Source: Serripes groenlandicus
Taxonomy: Eukaryota > Mollusca > Bivalvia > Cardiida > Cardiidae
Reading direction: 5' to 3'
DNA: 64,000 nt
Assembly (NCBI GenBank): GCA_031761405.1
Contig: JASEVX010000012.1
Coordinates: 19,778,871 to 19,842,870, forward strand
A program made the translations under genes and the position numbers. Shown one piece after another: positions 20,984-31,500 of this stretch (within the stretch, counting starts at the first letter, position 1; each line of letters starts with the position of its first letter). A model generated the notes under the pieces. That model had not been told where the DNA came from. It did not search any database and saw only the letters and a program-made list of their open reading frames with translations.

Positions 20984-21767
20984 CAATACACATCACATTA
21001 TCTTTTTAATTCACGCTTTCTCTGCTATTTGACGTGTTTTATGTATGTAGTATGTTGAACTTATTTGCCCTTTTTTCCTGACTAAAAAGTACTGTTTAAT
21101 TTAAACAAACAAAAATAGTATCTTTCTTTTTCAAAGCGTATATATAGAATAGGCCAATTGATTGAACTTTTGCCCACATACAGAAGCTTTCTGACAACAT
21201 TGTGGCAACAGAAACACTTGCATATATTGAACAATTCCTCCATTTGCCACAATGTTTTCCACTTTATTCAATACGCATCACATTGTCTTTTTAATTCACG
21301 CTTACTCTGCTATTTGACGTGTTTTATGTATGTAGTATTTTGAACTTATTTGCCCTTTTTTCCTGAATAAAATATATCGTACGTTTACATAGTTCCAGTA
21401 TAATTCAATTCTTCGAGTTGATTGATCACGCTGCGTCGACTTCGTCTCTATCGTTGGTTCTCATGGTTGCGGGGATATCATAACGACTAATAAATATATC
21501 GATGAAAGGATAAATGCAACCTGTGATTATTAACCCAAGAAAAGCCGTGTCATATCAGAAGTACTGTTCAAAGCGGTATACTGAAACACAATTTAAACAA
21601 ACAAAAATCGTATCTTTCTTTTTCAAAGCGTATATATAGAATAAGCCAATTGATTGAACTTTTGTCCACATACAGAAGCTTTCTGACAACATTGTGGCAA
21701 AAGAAACACTTGCTTATATTGAAGAATTCATCTGCCACAATGTTTTCCATTTTATTCAATAACTGTT
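20984..21767. repeat. Interleaved local duplications
   Basis: The segment 20984-21095 recurs at 21269-21366 (offset about 285; shared words TTTGACGTGTTTTATGTATG and TTTGCCCTTTTTTCCTGA). The segment 21101-21270 recurs at 21592-21767 (offset about 491; TTCAAAGCGTATATATAGAA). The second pair carries a family B hairpin arm (ACAACATTGTGGCAA...CACAATGTTTTCC). Confidence 0.85.
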
Positions 21768-21899
21768 CATTCAGTTCTAGAGAGTTTCCATATGTGTCAC
21801 TCAATATTAATCTCGCACAAACTACTAGACAAACTACTTGAGAATCTTGAGTATAAGATAAACTTCTGATGAAAACAGAACTAATAATAATGATAAAGA

Positions 21900-22040
21900 A
21901 AGTAATCATAAAAAACAAAAAATAATAATAATAATACCAATAGTATTAATTATAATAACAATCAAAATAATTAAAATAATGATAGATAAATAAATAAATA
22001 ATGATAAAAATAATAAAATGATAAAGATAGAATAATTCTT
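21900..22040. repeat. AT-rich simple repeat (AATAATA)n
   Basis: Dense ATAATAATA, AAATAATTAAAATAATGATA and AATAAATAAAT words. The minus-strand ORFs here are isoleucine-rich artefacts. Confidence 0.8.
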
Positions 22041-22449
22041 CGAAACATACATAGACGAAATGTTAACACGCTCATTCGCTTCGATCACTAATTTAATATT
22101 CAGCATCCATTTCAATTTTGGTAATCAGAAACGATGACCGATGAAGCCAAAAAGCTTTAATTAAGTTTTAGACGACCGCATACTGCGAGATATTTTTGTA
22201 TACGGGTTTGATAGTTCACAACGCTTGTCAGATTCCTAATTGATATAAACGATGGGAGAAGAATTTTATTTTTTCCTGTCATTTTTGTCAAGTTCTGATG
22301 TTTTGATCGTAGGAGATAAATTAATCTTGATTATCATCGCCGATGATTAGGACAAGCATAATACAAACGGCATTTTGGGACTAGACTTAAGAAAAAGTCT
22401 CCTACAAATAGTACACTAAAGCTAATGGAGATCAGAGGTCGATGGTAAA

Positions 22450-22915
22450 TTCAACAGAGCTCAACAAGAGCTTCGGCATTGCAGGGAGCTCCTACAGCTC
22501 CGACAGTAACACGAACGTGCTCCGTCATGACAGAGAGCTCCTACATCTCCATCGTGCCCCGAAAGTATTTCGTCATGACAGAGAGCTCCTACAGCTCCAA
22601 CAGTTACCCGAAAGTGCTCCGTCATGACAGAGAGCTTCTACAGCTCCGACAGCGCCCCGAAAGTGCTCCGTCATGACAGAGAGCTCCTACAGCTGCGACA
22701 GTGCCCCGAAAATGCTCCGTCATGACAGAGAGCTCTTACAGCTCCGACAGTACCCCGAAAGTACTCCGTCAATACAGAGAGCTCCTACAGCTCCGACACT
22801 GCCCCGAACGTGTTCCGTCTTGACGGAAAGTACCTACAGCTCCAACAATGTCCAACAAGTGCTCCGTCATAAGAGAGAGCTCAGGCATCTCCAACAATGT
22901 CCCATCAGTAACGAC
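22450..22915 (+). repeat. 49-bp minisatellite, about nine units
   Basis: The unit opens CATGACAGAGAGCTCCTACA and continues GCTCCGACAGTGCCCCGAAA; starts at 22623 and 22672 are 49 bp apart. 49 is not a multiple of three, so each unit changes frame. The 61-84 aa ORFs with repeated HDRELLQL words are artefacts. Confidence 0.93.
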
Positions 22916-23799
22916 GTAAATGAATAGGGAAAAGTCGAGCTAATAACCAATTTTATTATAAGATATAAATCAAACTTGGACAACTATGATAACACAATGG
23001 AATTGGAAAATTATTTGGCATCCATCTATGATACAATTCTACCTAAAAAAAAACAGCCAGATTCATTATACAGATATGTCTACATGTTAGGAAATTTTGA
23101 CCTCACTATTAGTATTCAAGATTAGAAAATGGCTTCAACATGAATCCTACACAATGATTAAACCATTAAGATGATGCTGCAGAATAAACCATATTTTGAC
23201 AGAAGGCATCGATGCAGGCGATTTGTTCCAAATGGCCCAAATAAGCCAAACATAACGACGGCATGGCTACATGTAGCATGCTACTGGTGATTGGGGTGTT
23301 TTTAATATGCATCTGATTATTACCTTTGAAATTCAAGACGAACCAAGAAGAACGACTAGCATTAGGCAATATCTTGAAATCGAGCTACTAATGTCTACTA
23401 ATACAGGGATATAATTCAGAGTCGGAGTGGTGCAAGACGATGAAGGCAGATGTTCTGTATTTCCCGACGCATAATGAGACTTAAGCTTCTGTGGCTCAGA
23501 GCGCTCTGGAAATTATAAAGTTAAATATAAACTGATAATATGAATTAAAAGCAAAGTGACCCCTACTTGCCAGTATTAAAATTTCATACTAAAATAATAG
23601 ACAATACGAAACATTACAACTTTGCCATCGACGTGAACGAGAGCAATGAACTGCAAGCTGGAATAGATACATGCCTCAGTCAAAACAAGGATACTAATAC
23701 TATAATTATGCAAAGGGGATTTGATTACAAAGTAGGTGATTATGTGCGGAATTTACACGTTCCAGCGCGCTTATAACACGGCATTCTGAAGTGAAATAT
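22916..23799. other. Intergenic, no gene recognised
   Basis: A 69-aa ORF at 23567-23776 is not low-complexity, but it has no recognisable motif, splice context or neighbour support. Nothing else stands out. Confidence 0.4.
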
Positions 23800-24010
23800 T
23801 CAACATTTCGCAATCATGACATATGCAGAGATACGGAAATTGTTCATGCTTTAAAATCCTTGTTTGACATTCAAACCCTATGTGGTGGGTACTCAAAAGA
23901 ATCGTCTCAGTGAGACGATTCTTTTGAGTACCCACAACATAAGATTTAGTTGAGTAAGAAGAGAGATATTGTGGGGGAAAAGACCTGTTTACTCCCTCTT
24001 ATATAGTCCT
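23800..24010. mobile_element. MITE family C, copy 2
   Basis: Palindrome 23873-23949 with ACTCAAAAGAATCGTCTCAG and its inverse. It is followed by GAGAGATATTGTGGGGGAAA and TACTCCCTCTTATATAGTCC, the same right flank as copy 4 at 43295. Confidence 0.88.
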
Positions 24011-24254
24011 CTGCTGAAGAATGTCTTTTATGTTTGAATCGAAAATACCTCTATATTTAGATACAAGCTGAACTGTGCAGTATACTGATTTCCACTCTAT
24101 TACTGTAAAAAATGAGTCTACATGTAGCTCACACAGTTGTGTTCTTATTTTATTGGCACACTCCTCAATTATGATTGACTTACATACAACACATATTGTA
24201 TCGGCTGCTACATTACGTATCCTTACACGTCCACGTAATATCACCAATCCTTAA

Positions 24255-24430
24255 CGTTCCCCCTCATTCAGACGCATGTTGATGCCTCTGTAGCAGACAC
24301 TTTTTGAAAACATTTTGGCAAAAAGAATAAATATTCATTATTTTGAACTCCATTAAATAATTCCACTATAATTTAAAGAGATATTCCAAACATGTATTCT
24401 GCGGATTGGTTGTATGTGGGAAAGGGTTTA
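24255..24430. mobile_element. MITE family B, degenerate copy
   Basis: GCCTCTGTAGCAGACACTTT, AAAACATTTTGGCAAAA and TTGTATGTGGGAAAGGGTTT are diagnostic. The hairpin's second arm is lost. Confidence 0.55.
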
Positions 24431-24681
24431 TGTTCCAGCTGCTGTGTTTCTATAAATAGATTCCGTTTCCTAATCAGTAGGAGAAACTCAATCAAAGATT
24501 GACTCCTCAAAACAACTTGGCTGGTTTGCATTGGATATATAGCGTGACATACATCTAGAGAGACGTCAATAACTACTACTTCTATTGTTTGACCTAAGGT
24601 ATGTGGTAAATGTGATATGTCGTCATTTGCATTATGGGAATTTGTTGTATGCAGGCCTCTGAAATCATTATAACCAATATA

Positions 24682-24901
24682 TGAGCCGTTCCACGAGAAA
24701 ACCAACATAAGCCAGTCCGCGCAGGCTAATCCGGACCGACACATTCCGTCTCAAGGGTATAGAAAAATGATTCCGGAAACAGAACATTCACAGGAGGCGA
24801 AAAGTGTTTGTCCGGGATAGCCTGCGCGGTATACTTAGACTGATCCGGGTCGATACTATACGCAGAGTCCACAATGTTGGTTTTCTCGTGGAACGGCTCA
24901 T
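24682..24901. mobile_element. MITE family D, internally deleted copy
   Basis: GAGCCGTTCCACGAGAAAAC to TTTTCTCGTGGAACGGCTCA. Compared with copy 1 the left arm lacks about 40 bp after CCAACATAAG. The outer arms still match perfectly to each other. Confidence 0.88.
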
Positions 24902-24904
24902 ATT

Positions 24905-26370
24905 ATTTAAAAGTTGTACAAACAGAAATCATTGTGTAAGTCATTTATGTTTTGTTCAGTCTTGCTATTAAGAAAGACAACAAGAACCTAAGAGCGGTTG
25001 GACTTGTATGACATAAATAAAAACCATAAGAATATGTAGAGTGAAAAAGGGGATTTTAATCATAAATGCCAGAAAGAAAAGGGGCATTTTAGCTTAAATG
25101 CCTAATGTACATTTCCAAATAATATGAACATATTTATGTCATATCTGGGCGACAAAAAACCCGCCTGCACACAAGACTGACCAACAGATCCATGTTGGTA
25201 AGAAATGTGAGAAGTGATAGCGTGGAACATGGCTTTTTAACGGAGTGTTAGAAGGCGCCCGGATATAAAACGCGTGTAGACAAAATAAACATGTGAATTA
25301 AATAAATGATAAAAATACATGAAAATAGTGAACTTCCAACTGTGAGTTATCATAAAGTAGGCGTCATTTTTCCTAACTTTACAAATAATTTGGCATAAAA
25401 ATTGAATGTATGGTAGATTGTATACATTTAGAGGAGGTTGGAGTACGGGAGGTGGTGGTAAATTTCCAAAGCGATGAAAAGCGGTTCTCGATCCAAAGAG
25501 ATAAGGTGAAGGCTGACGACCTCGTATTCCCATTGGTCAATACTTGTCGGGATACTAGAAACTGCGGTTAATGGGGATCGAGAAACTAAAGTGTAACCTG
25601 CGGCTCTAGGAGCCAACTAGAGTAAACTCAACAAATACATAAAAGATTTTATGTTTGCATAAAATGTCATTTCCGAAAGGAACATTAGCCTTTGTTACTA
25701 CATATATTCATAAAATCAGGTAAACCAGGGGCCATACATAACAGGGACTCGCGTCGACAGAGATCTCGCTTACATCTCGGTCTTCGACGAGAGCGTCAAT
25801 TCCAATCGTCGCCATCTTTACGAATCAATAATACAAAGACATGATATTCGATTGAACTCGATTGAATGTAATTGTGTACACATTCGAGTTATGATTAAAT
25901 TCATTACAGTATTAAGCAGCATATAGTATATTAATTGAAAGGTGTTTTGTAAAAAGTTGTCTTTAAGGCTTTAGTCTGGTCGGGACCATTTGAGGAATTT
26001 GTGATAAATGTTATCAATTATAACGTGCAGCATGGCATTATATTGGATTCATTATGTCCCCAATTCTACACATTTTGCTGTTATACGTCGATTCTTCTTC
26101 GATATCTCGGTCAATAAAAGAAAACACGTCTACATTGAGAACAAGTTGTCTTGCCTTAATATATCAACAAATTACTCAAAATCATTTTCCAAGAAATTAA
26201 GCTGATATATTTATATTCAAATATTGAGTGCTTATACTGCTTTCGAACCGACAACAAATCAATGTTAACAGCTATGTTGGACATATAGAAACGTCCGTCT
26301 ACCGTCGTTGATTCAATGCAGTATTAAATGCCAGGGTAAGAAAGTTACCTCTGATATGGTAGTAATGATT
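24905..26370. other. Intergenic, no gene recognised
   Basis: No domain, RNA or repeat family recognised. The 98-aa and 62-aa minus-strand ORFs at 25237-25616 overlap in different frames and look accidental. An ATTGAACTCGATTGAATG scrap near 25850 may be a family H end. Confidence 0.4.
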
Positions 26371-26375
26371 TTCCA

Positions 26376-26520
26376 CCTTGCCCCCCCCCCCCCCTCCCGG
26401 GGGTAACAGAGATGGATGAATCGATGTCGGGATATAAAAAGGTACTAGTGGTACTGCTTGTTTACCAAGCAAACTCCGTCACAGAATGGAACTAATGTTT
26501 AAAGCGACATTGAATGAATG
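26376..26520 (+). mobile_element. Poly-C run and SINE tail remnant
   Basis: An uninterrupted C run (26382-26394) and CCTCCCGGGGG are followed by GGGATATAAAAAGGTACTAG, TGCTTGTTTACCAAGCAAAC and AAAGCGACATTGAATGAATG, a decayed SINE 3' end. Confidence 0.5.
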
Positions 26521-26794
26521 AATTTATTACATAAAGCCCTCTCTGGGAGTGTCAAAATGCCATTACATATCATATGACACTACACACTACTTGTTAGGTT
26601 TCCAGTCTTACGATCAAGTCTTTGTTCCAACGCGGAACCAAACTATGAAAATGACGTTGCTAACGTCACGTCAGCGATTTGACGTTATAAAATTAGTCAC
26701 TTTGGTTCCGAAACCGGTAAATTTCGTTTGTTAATAATTATTAACGTTTCGTACATTTGTTCGAAATACTCCTCATGAATAATCGTATGTGATT

Positions 26795-26945
26795 AATAGA
26801 ATATCTCATTAGTGTTTATTTATTATCACTTTTAATAAACTCGTTAAATAAGCTGAATATGACGCTCGCCAAGGCTCGCAGCATATCTCTTATTAAAATC
26901 GTTTATTAAAAGTGTTAATAAATAAACACTCATAAAATATCCTCT
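26795..26945. repeat. Foldback element
   Basis: Left arm AGTGTTTATTTATTATCACT pairs with right arm AGTGTTAATAAATAAACACT. A short GC-richer loop (GACGCTCGCCAAGGCTCGCA) sits at the centre. Confidence 0.8.
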
Positions 26946-27439
26946 ATGTATAGTGTTTTATGGCGCATCGACAGATAAAGCCCTTAAGCGCGCATTACAA
27001 TTTAAATGAGAAGTATATGTAGTATTTTTAAAAATTGAATATGTTTGTTAGGACTAGGAATATATAATGGGAAATGATGGAAGTAAGAAAACAAAGTGTA
27101 GGTAATGGGGAAACATAGTATGTTGTAAAGCAACATTAAGCATCATTATAAAAAAACAATAATGAGTACGGTTCTCGCTTGGCATTACGAACATAATAAG
27201 AGCCAGCTCATAGAGAAAAGTGACGAATTGGCATTTCTGAACAGAGACCATTCAGCTCAACTGGTACAACTGTTAACCGTATGATCGGGGTCTACACACG
27301 TTTACAGAAAATTCTTACAACTTCATGTCATGGAAGTATTTGAACGGTGTAATTCTTGATAATGCTGATCTGGATCTACACTGTTCATGAAAGCAAATAT
27401 GTACCTTTTTGCAATTGATGGGCTCTTATTCCTTTCCCA

Positions 27440-27655
27440 CGTCCAAAAAACAAAAAAAATTGCAACAGACGACTTTGAGATCATTGACGCACGAATATGG
27501 ATGCTCTCTATAACTGAAAGTATAAATACTGAACATCGTTGAAAACATTGCGGCAAAGGGAAAACCTTTCCCCTTTTGTTACAATGTTTTCAGAGGTTGC
27601 CTGCTGCAGAGGCGTAAGAAAGAAGCGTCTGATTATTGAAAAGAGTTAAAACAAA
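27440..27655. mobile_element. MITE family B, diverged copy
   Basis: CCTTTCCCACGTCCAAAA and TTGCAACAGACGACTTTGAG at left, GAAAACATTGCGGCAAAGGG hairpin, CTGCTGCAGAGGCGTAAGAA and GAAAAGAGTTAA at right. Confidence 0.7.
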
Positions 27656-28079
27656 ACAGTTACACGTTGATGATGAAGCCCAGTCGTCTATGTCCAATAT
27701 TGATGAATAGACCTGTCATCATAATAGGATAAATATGTGTCAAACACGTCGATCTGTTCCCATGGCAACACAATTGACCTTTATCCCAAGTATACATACA
27801 TTCATGTCTATTTCAATAAAGCTTTAATTTTGAAAAATATTTCTCGTCAGAAAAGTGTGTGTTTGATATAAATTTGTATTGTCTAATGATAAGATTGCGA
27901 AGAAATCGAACTGTATTTGAATAATAATTCGGTGTAGCGTTAACGTTAAACGTTGCGACGCTAACATTACATACCAACGATGTAAAGGGTTACATACTAA
28001 TGTTTTTAAATAGACGTCCCTGCATACAAATGACAAATTGTCCTACTCACCTTAATTAAACGGAAATTAACGGAACTTA

Positions 28080-28215
28080 CCGAAAAGATCCGAAGAAAGA
28101 CAAGCGTGGTAATTACAAAACCCTTTGACCAATCAAATTACGCCTCATATACGCCACGTTGTAATCTCGTCGTCTTATCTTCGTTAAATATGAAGGCACC
28201 ATATGTGACCCCATT
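28080..28215 (+). promoter_or_regulatory. Probable FKBP promoter with CCAAT and CCACG half-sites
   Basis: Upstream of the FKBP signal-peptide exon lie CCAAT (28129-28133, in GACCAATCAAATTA) and CCACG (28154-28158, in GCCACGTTG). These are the two halves of the vertebrate ER-stress element, but with 20 bp between them instead of 9. No TATA box is clear. The promoter call rests on position and these words only. Confidence 0.4.
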
Positions 28216-28365
28216 GTGATAGAGCTTAACAACTGGCGACATTTAATTATCCCGTTTTGTTTTACTATCGAATTGGTTTATTCTGCATATTATTTATTTA
28301 CGCTGCACCGTGCGATATTATATCATATTCAACGACGTAGGGACATTAAACAAATACAAAAAAAA

Positions 28366-28565
28366 ATGGCGAACGTTATAAAATGTGTTTTTCTATTTAT
28401 GAGTTTGTTGGTGCTTGCAATGGCCGAGGGCGAAGCCGAAGAAGAATTAAAGATTGAAGTTACTTTTAAGCCGGACACGGAATGCAAGAGGAAATCAAAG
28501 AAATTGGACTTAGTTACTATGCACTATACCGGTTATACCACAGATGGCAAGAAATTTGATAGCAG
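28366..28565 (+). CDS. FKBP14: FKBP14-like exon 1
   Basis: Encodes the signal peptide, a short acidic linker (EGEAEEE) and the first FKBP strands through [13 protein letters not shown]. The donor is AGCAG/GTATGT and the exon ends in phase 2. The ATG is preceded by an A run (CAAATACAAAAAAAA). Confidence 0.95.
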
Positions 28566-31500
28566 GTATGTTACCTTTACATCCGTCGCTCCTTATCCTG
28601 ATGTTCGGGACTTAACTCTTTCCCACAGGCAGACGTATTTTAGTGGATCCGCAGCAGACGACTTTTGAAACATTGTAACAAAAGGAGAAATTGCTCACTG
28701 AGCAATTTCTCCTTTTGTCACAATGTTTTTTGTATCGTTTTCAATAAATACACTTTCATTTGAATAGATTTTCGCCTTAATGTTTTCAAAGTCGTCTGCT
28801 GCAGATTTATTGTATGTAGGAACAGGGATAAGAAACGTCAGTCAATATGTTTAACAAGATTGTTCAGAATAACGTGGATCCAGATCAGCCTCAGCTTCAT
28901 TGCATGCCAAACAATGTGGCAAAGAAGAATTTCTACGTTTTTTTTCAAAAATGGTTTTAAAATGTAAACAATAATAATATTGCCACTGATCGTATTTTTC
29001 TTAATTTTGCCTGGATGTTTTTAAAGTTGCCTTATACAGATTTTCTGCGTGTGAGAAAGCGTATATATAATGAGAGTTCGGTTGAGCAATAAACTCCTTA
29101 TCGCCCGTTAAATCTCTTCTATTCACTAGGTCATCATCTGTGACAACATATGTTACAGGCATGTATGCATATACTAACAGGGTGAAAAACGTAAATAGTC
29201 AACTTATCTTAAGTGATCGTATATATATGCCTTTGGCTACGTAAACGAATATAATTTGATCCACGTGTAGCGAATTGAGGTCTTTTAAACTTCCTGGTTT
29301 AATACCATTTGAAGTATACACTAGCATACCGTAAGTGGTGCTATACTTCATGTTTTAACTTGAAGAGTCGTCTAGGTCGGTGGTGTACTGGTAGAGAGTC
29401 CGTATCGGGTGCGGTATGTCGAGGGTTCGATCCTCGGCCGGGATATACAAAATAATTTAACAATGGTAGTAACGGCTGCCCTCCTTGTCGCTCAGAGTTG
29501 CGGGGCAATCGGAACTTCTCGGGTAATTCCGTAATCCTTCATTCGGAATACCTCGGTGATGAATGCTTCACCAATGATGAAGGATTACGGAATTACCCGA
29601 GAAGTTCCGATTGGTGAAGCATTCATCACCGAGGTACTCCGAATGAGTTGCGGGGTTAAGCATTACATCTGATTGGCTGGCATCAGGATAAATGGACCAG
29701 TAGTACTGGTAACTTACCCAGGAAATGCCGTGATATAAATGAACACTTGTTGAAAGCAGTGTAAACGAACAAACAAACACGTTATCAATCAAACTATTAG
29801 AATAAATAAGCAGACAGTGATGACTCTTGTAAGACAATGTGTATACGCAGGCTCACCTGAGTCTTAACCGTAAGCGGATGGTATAGTACCCTAAATCTCC
29901 ACACATGACTCATGTACGTACATGTATATCCAAACGTTGCTGTAACGTAACGTGTACTACCGTCACGTGATATATTATGTGATTAGGACACGTTGACGTT
30001 AAAACAATACCTGTAGTAATTTCATCATTGTTATTGTAATCAATTATTGTACCGTTAACAATTTACCACGCGTAGACGCTCTCTAATGCCTCTGCTGTAG
30101 AAAACTTTTGAAAACATTGTGCCAAAGGTAGAAATTGTTAATAACGAGCAGTTTATCCTTGTGCCACAATGTTTTCAACTATTATAATTATAATTTCAAC
30201 ATTATTTTTTAGTAATATACATTTCTTTAATTACCATAATTGTAGCAACATGTTTTTAAGGATGTCTGAAGCAAATCTATTGTTTGTGGGAAAGAGTTAA
30301 CGTTCGTATTCATATAGATGGGAGGCAGTGGTCCACAGGTATACACATAGAGTGTCGGCATTGTGACCCAAAGTCACGTGTTCGAATACCATGATAGCGG
30401 GAAATTAAATTTGGGAAATTTGATTTCGGATATGATCCTGTCCGTGCGAAACAGATTCACGTTAGTTCTTGTGGAACAGTGTAGATCCAGATTAGTCTGT
30501 GCATCCGCAAAGTCCGATTAAAGATATACACTGTTCACATACTTTCTTACATACGCTTCATGGAAGCTTCTTTTGTCAAATATTGCAAACTCTAACGAGA
30601 CTGAACAGATGCCCAACAAATCTGAACCTACACTACAGGATTCAGCAATAGATGCCAATTTTTACCGTAGGCGAGTGGTAAAGCATCGGGGCTTTGGTAT
30701 AAGAAGTCCTTTGTTCGATCCACACCAACGGCCCTTGTGCAAAGTATTGGCCTAGCACTGGTGTGTTACCAGAGTTGTCCCCGTGGTCATGAATAAGTAA
30801 AATGTCGCCGTGATAGAACTGAAATTGTGTTGAAAACGGCGTAACGCCTCAAATATATTTTGTCACATGGACGGGGTTATATCGTCAAGATCATCCTGGG
30901 GAAAGGTGAAACCGGATTAAAACCCTCATTAATTAATTAATTTTAACTAATCATGCTTATTTCTACAAATTGTTAAATAAACATAAAAAATAGGACGAGT
31001 CAATAATCCTATTTTAATCTCGTTAACCCTTTCCAACATACTGACGCATTTTGACGCATCTGCAGCAAACCACTTTTCTAAAACATTGTGACAAAAATGA
31101 GTAATTTGCTCATGATGAGCAATTTCTCCTTTTACCACAATGTTTTCAAATATTTTCAATAATTATACATTCATTCCAGATTTTTGGCAGATGTGTTTTC
31201 AAAGTCGTCTGCAGCAGATTTATTTTATTGGGGGGAAATGGTTATAGGGATTGTCCTCCCGTAGGCTATTATCTTACACTGTGAGAACAGCAACAGCTGT
31301 GACTCCTATCAAATATCCCGAAAACCCTTATCTGGCTCGTTCCATTAATAGTATTGGTTTGACTTTTCCAACGATCCCTTTTTCGCACATGTAGACTCTT
31401 TTCTGACACGTTCACAGCAGACAACTTTTGAATCATTGTGGAAAAAGGAGAAATTGCTATTAATAAATGATGAGCAATTCTTCCTTTTGTGACAATGTTT

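Noticed and set aside
22442..22927. Repeat-protein ORFs with HDRELLQL words
   Set aside because: The 49-bp period shifts frame each unit, so no single protein repeat is maintained.
23567..23776. 69-aa ORF of normal composition
   Set aside because: No family resemblance, no splice-site context and no flanking exons; kept only as a remark.
28216..28365. Upstream in-frame extension of the FKBP protein (extra 50 residues)
   Set aside because: The ATG at 28366 begins a proper signal peptide; the upstream stretch is not conserved in the family and is probably 5' UTR.
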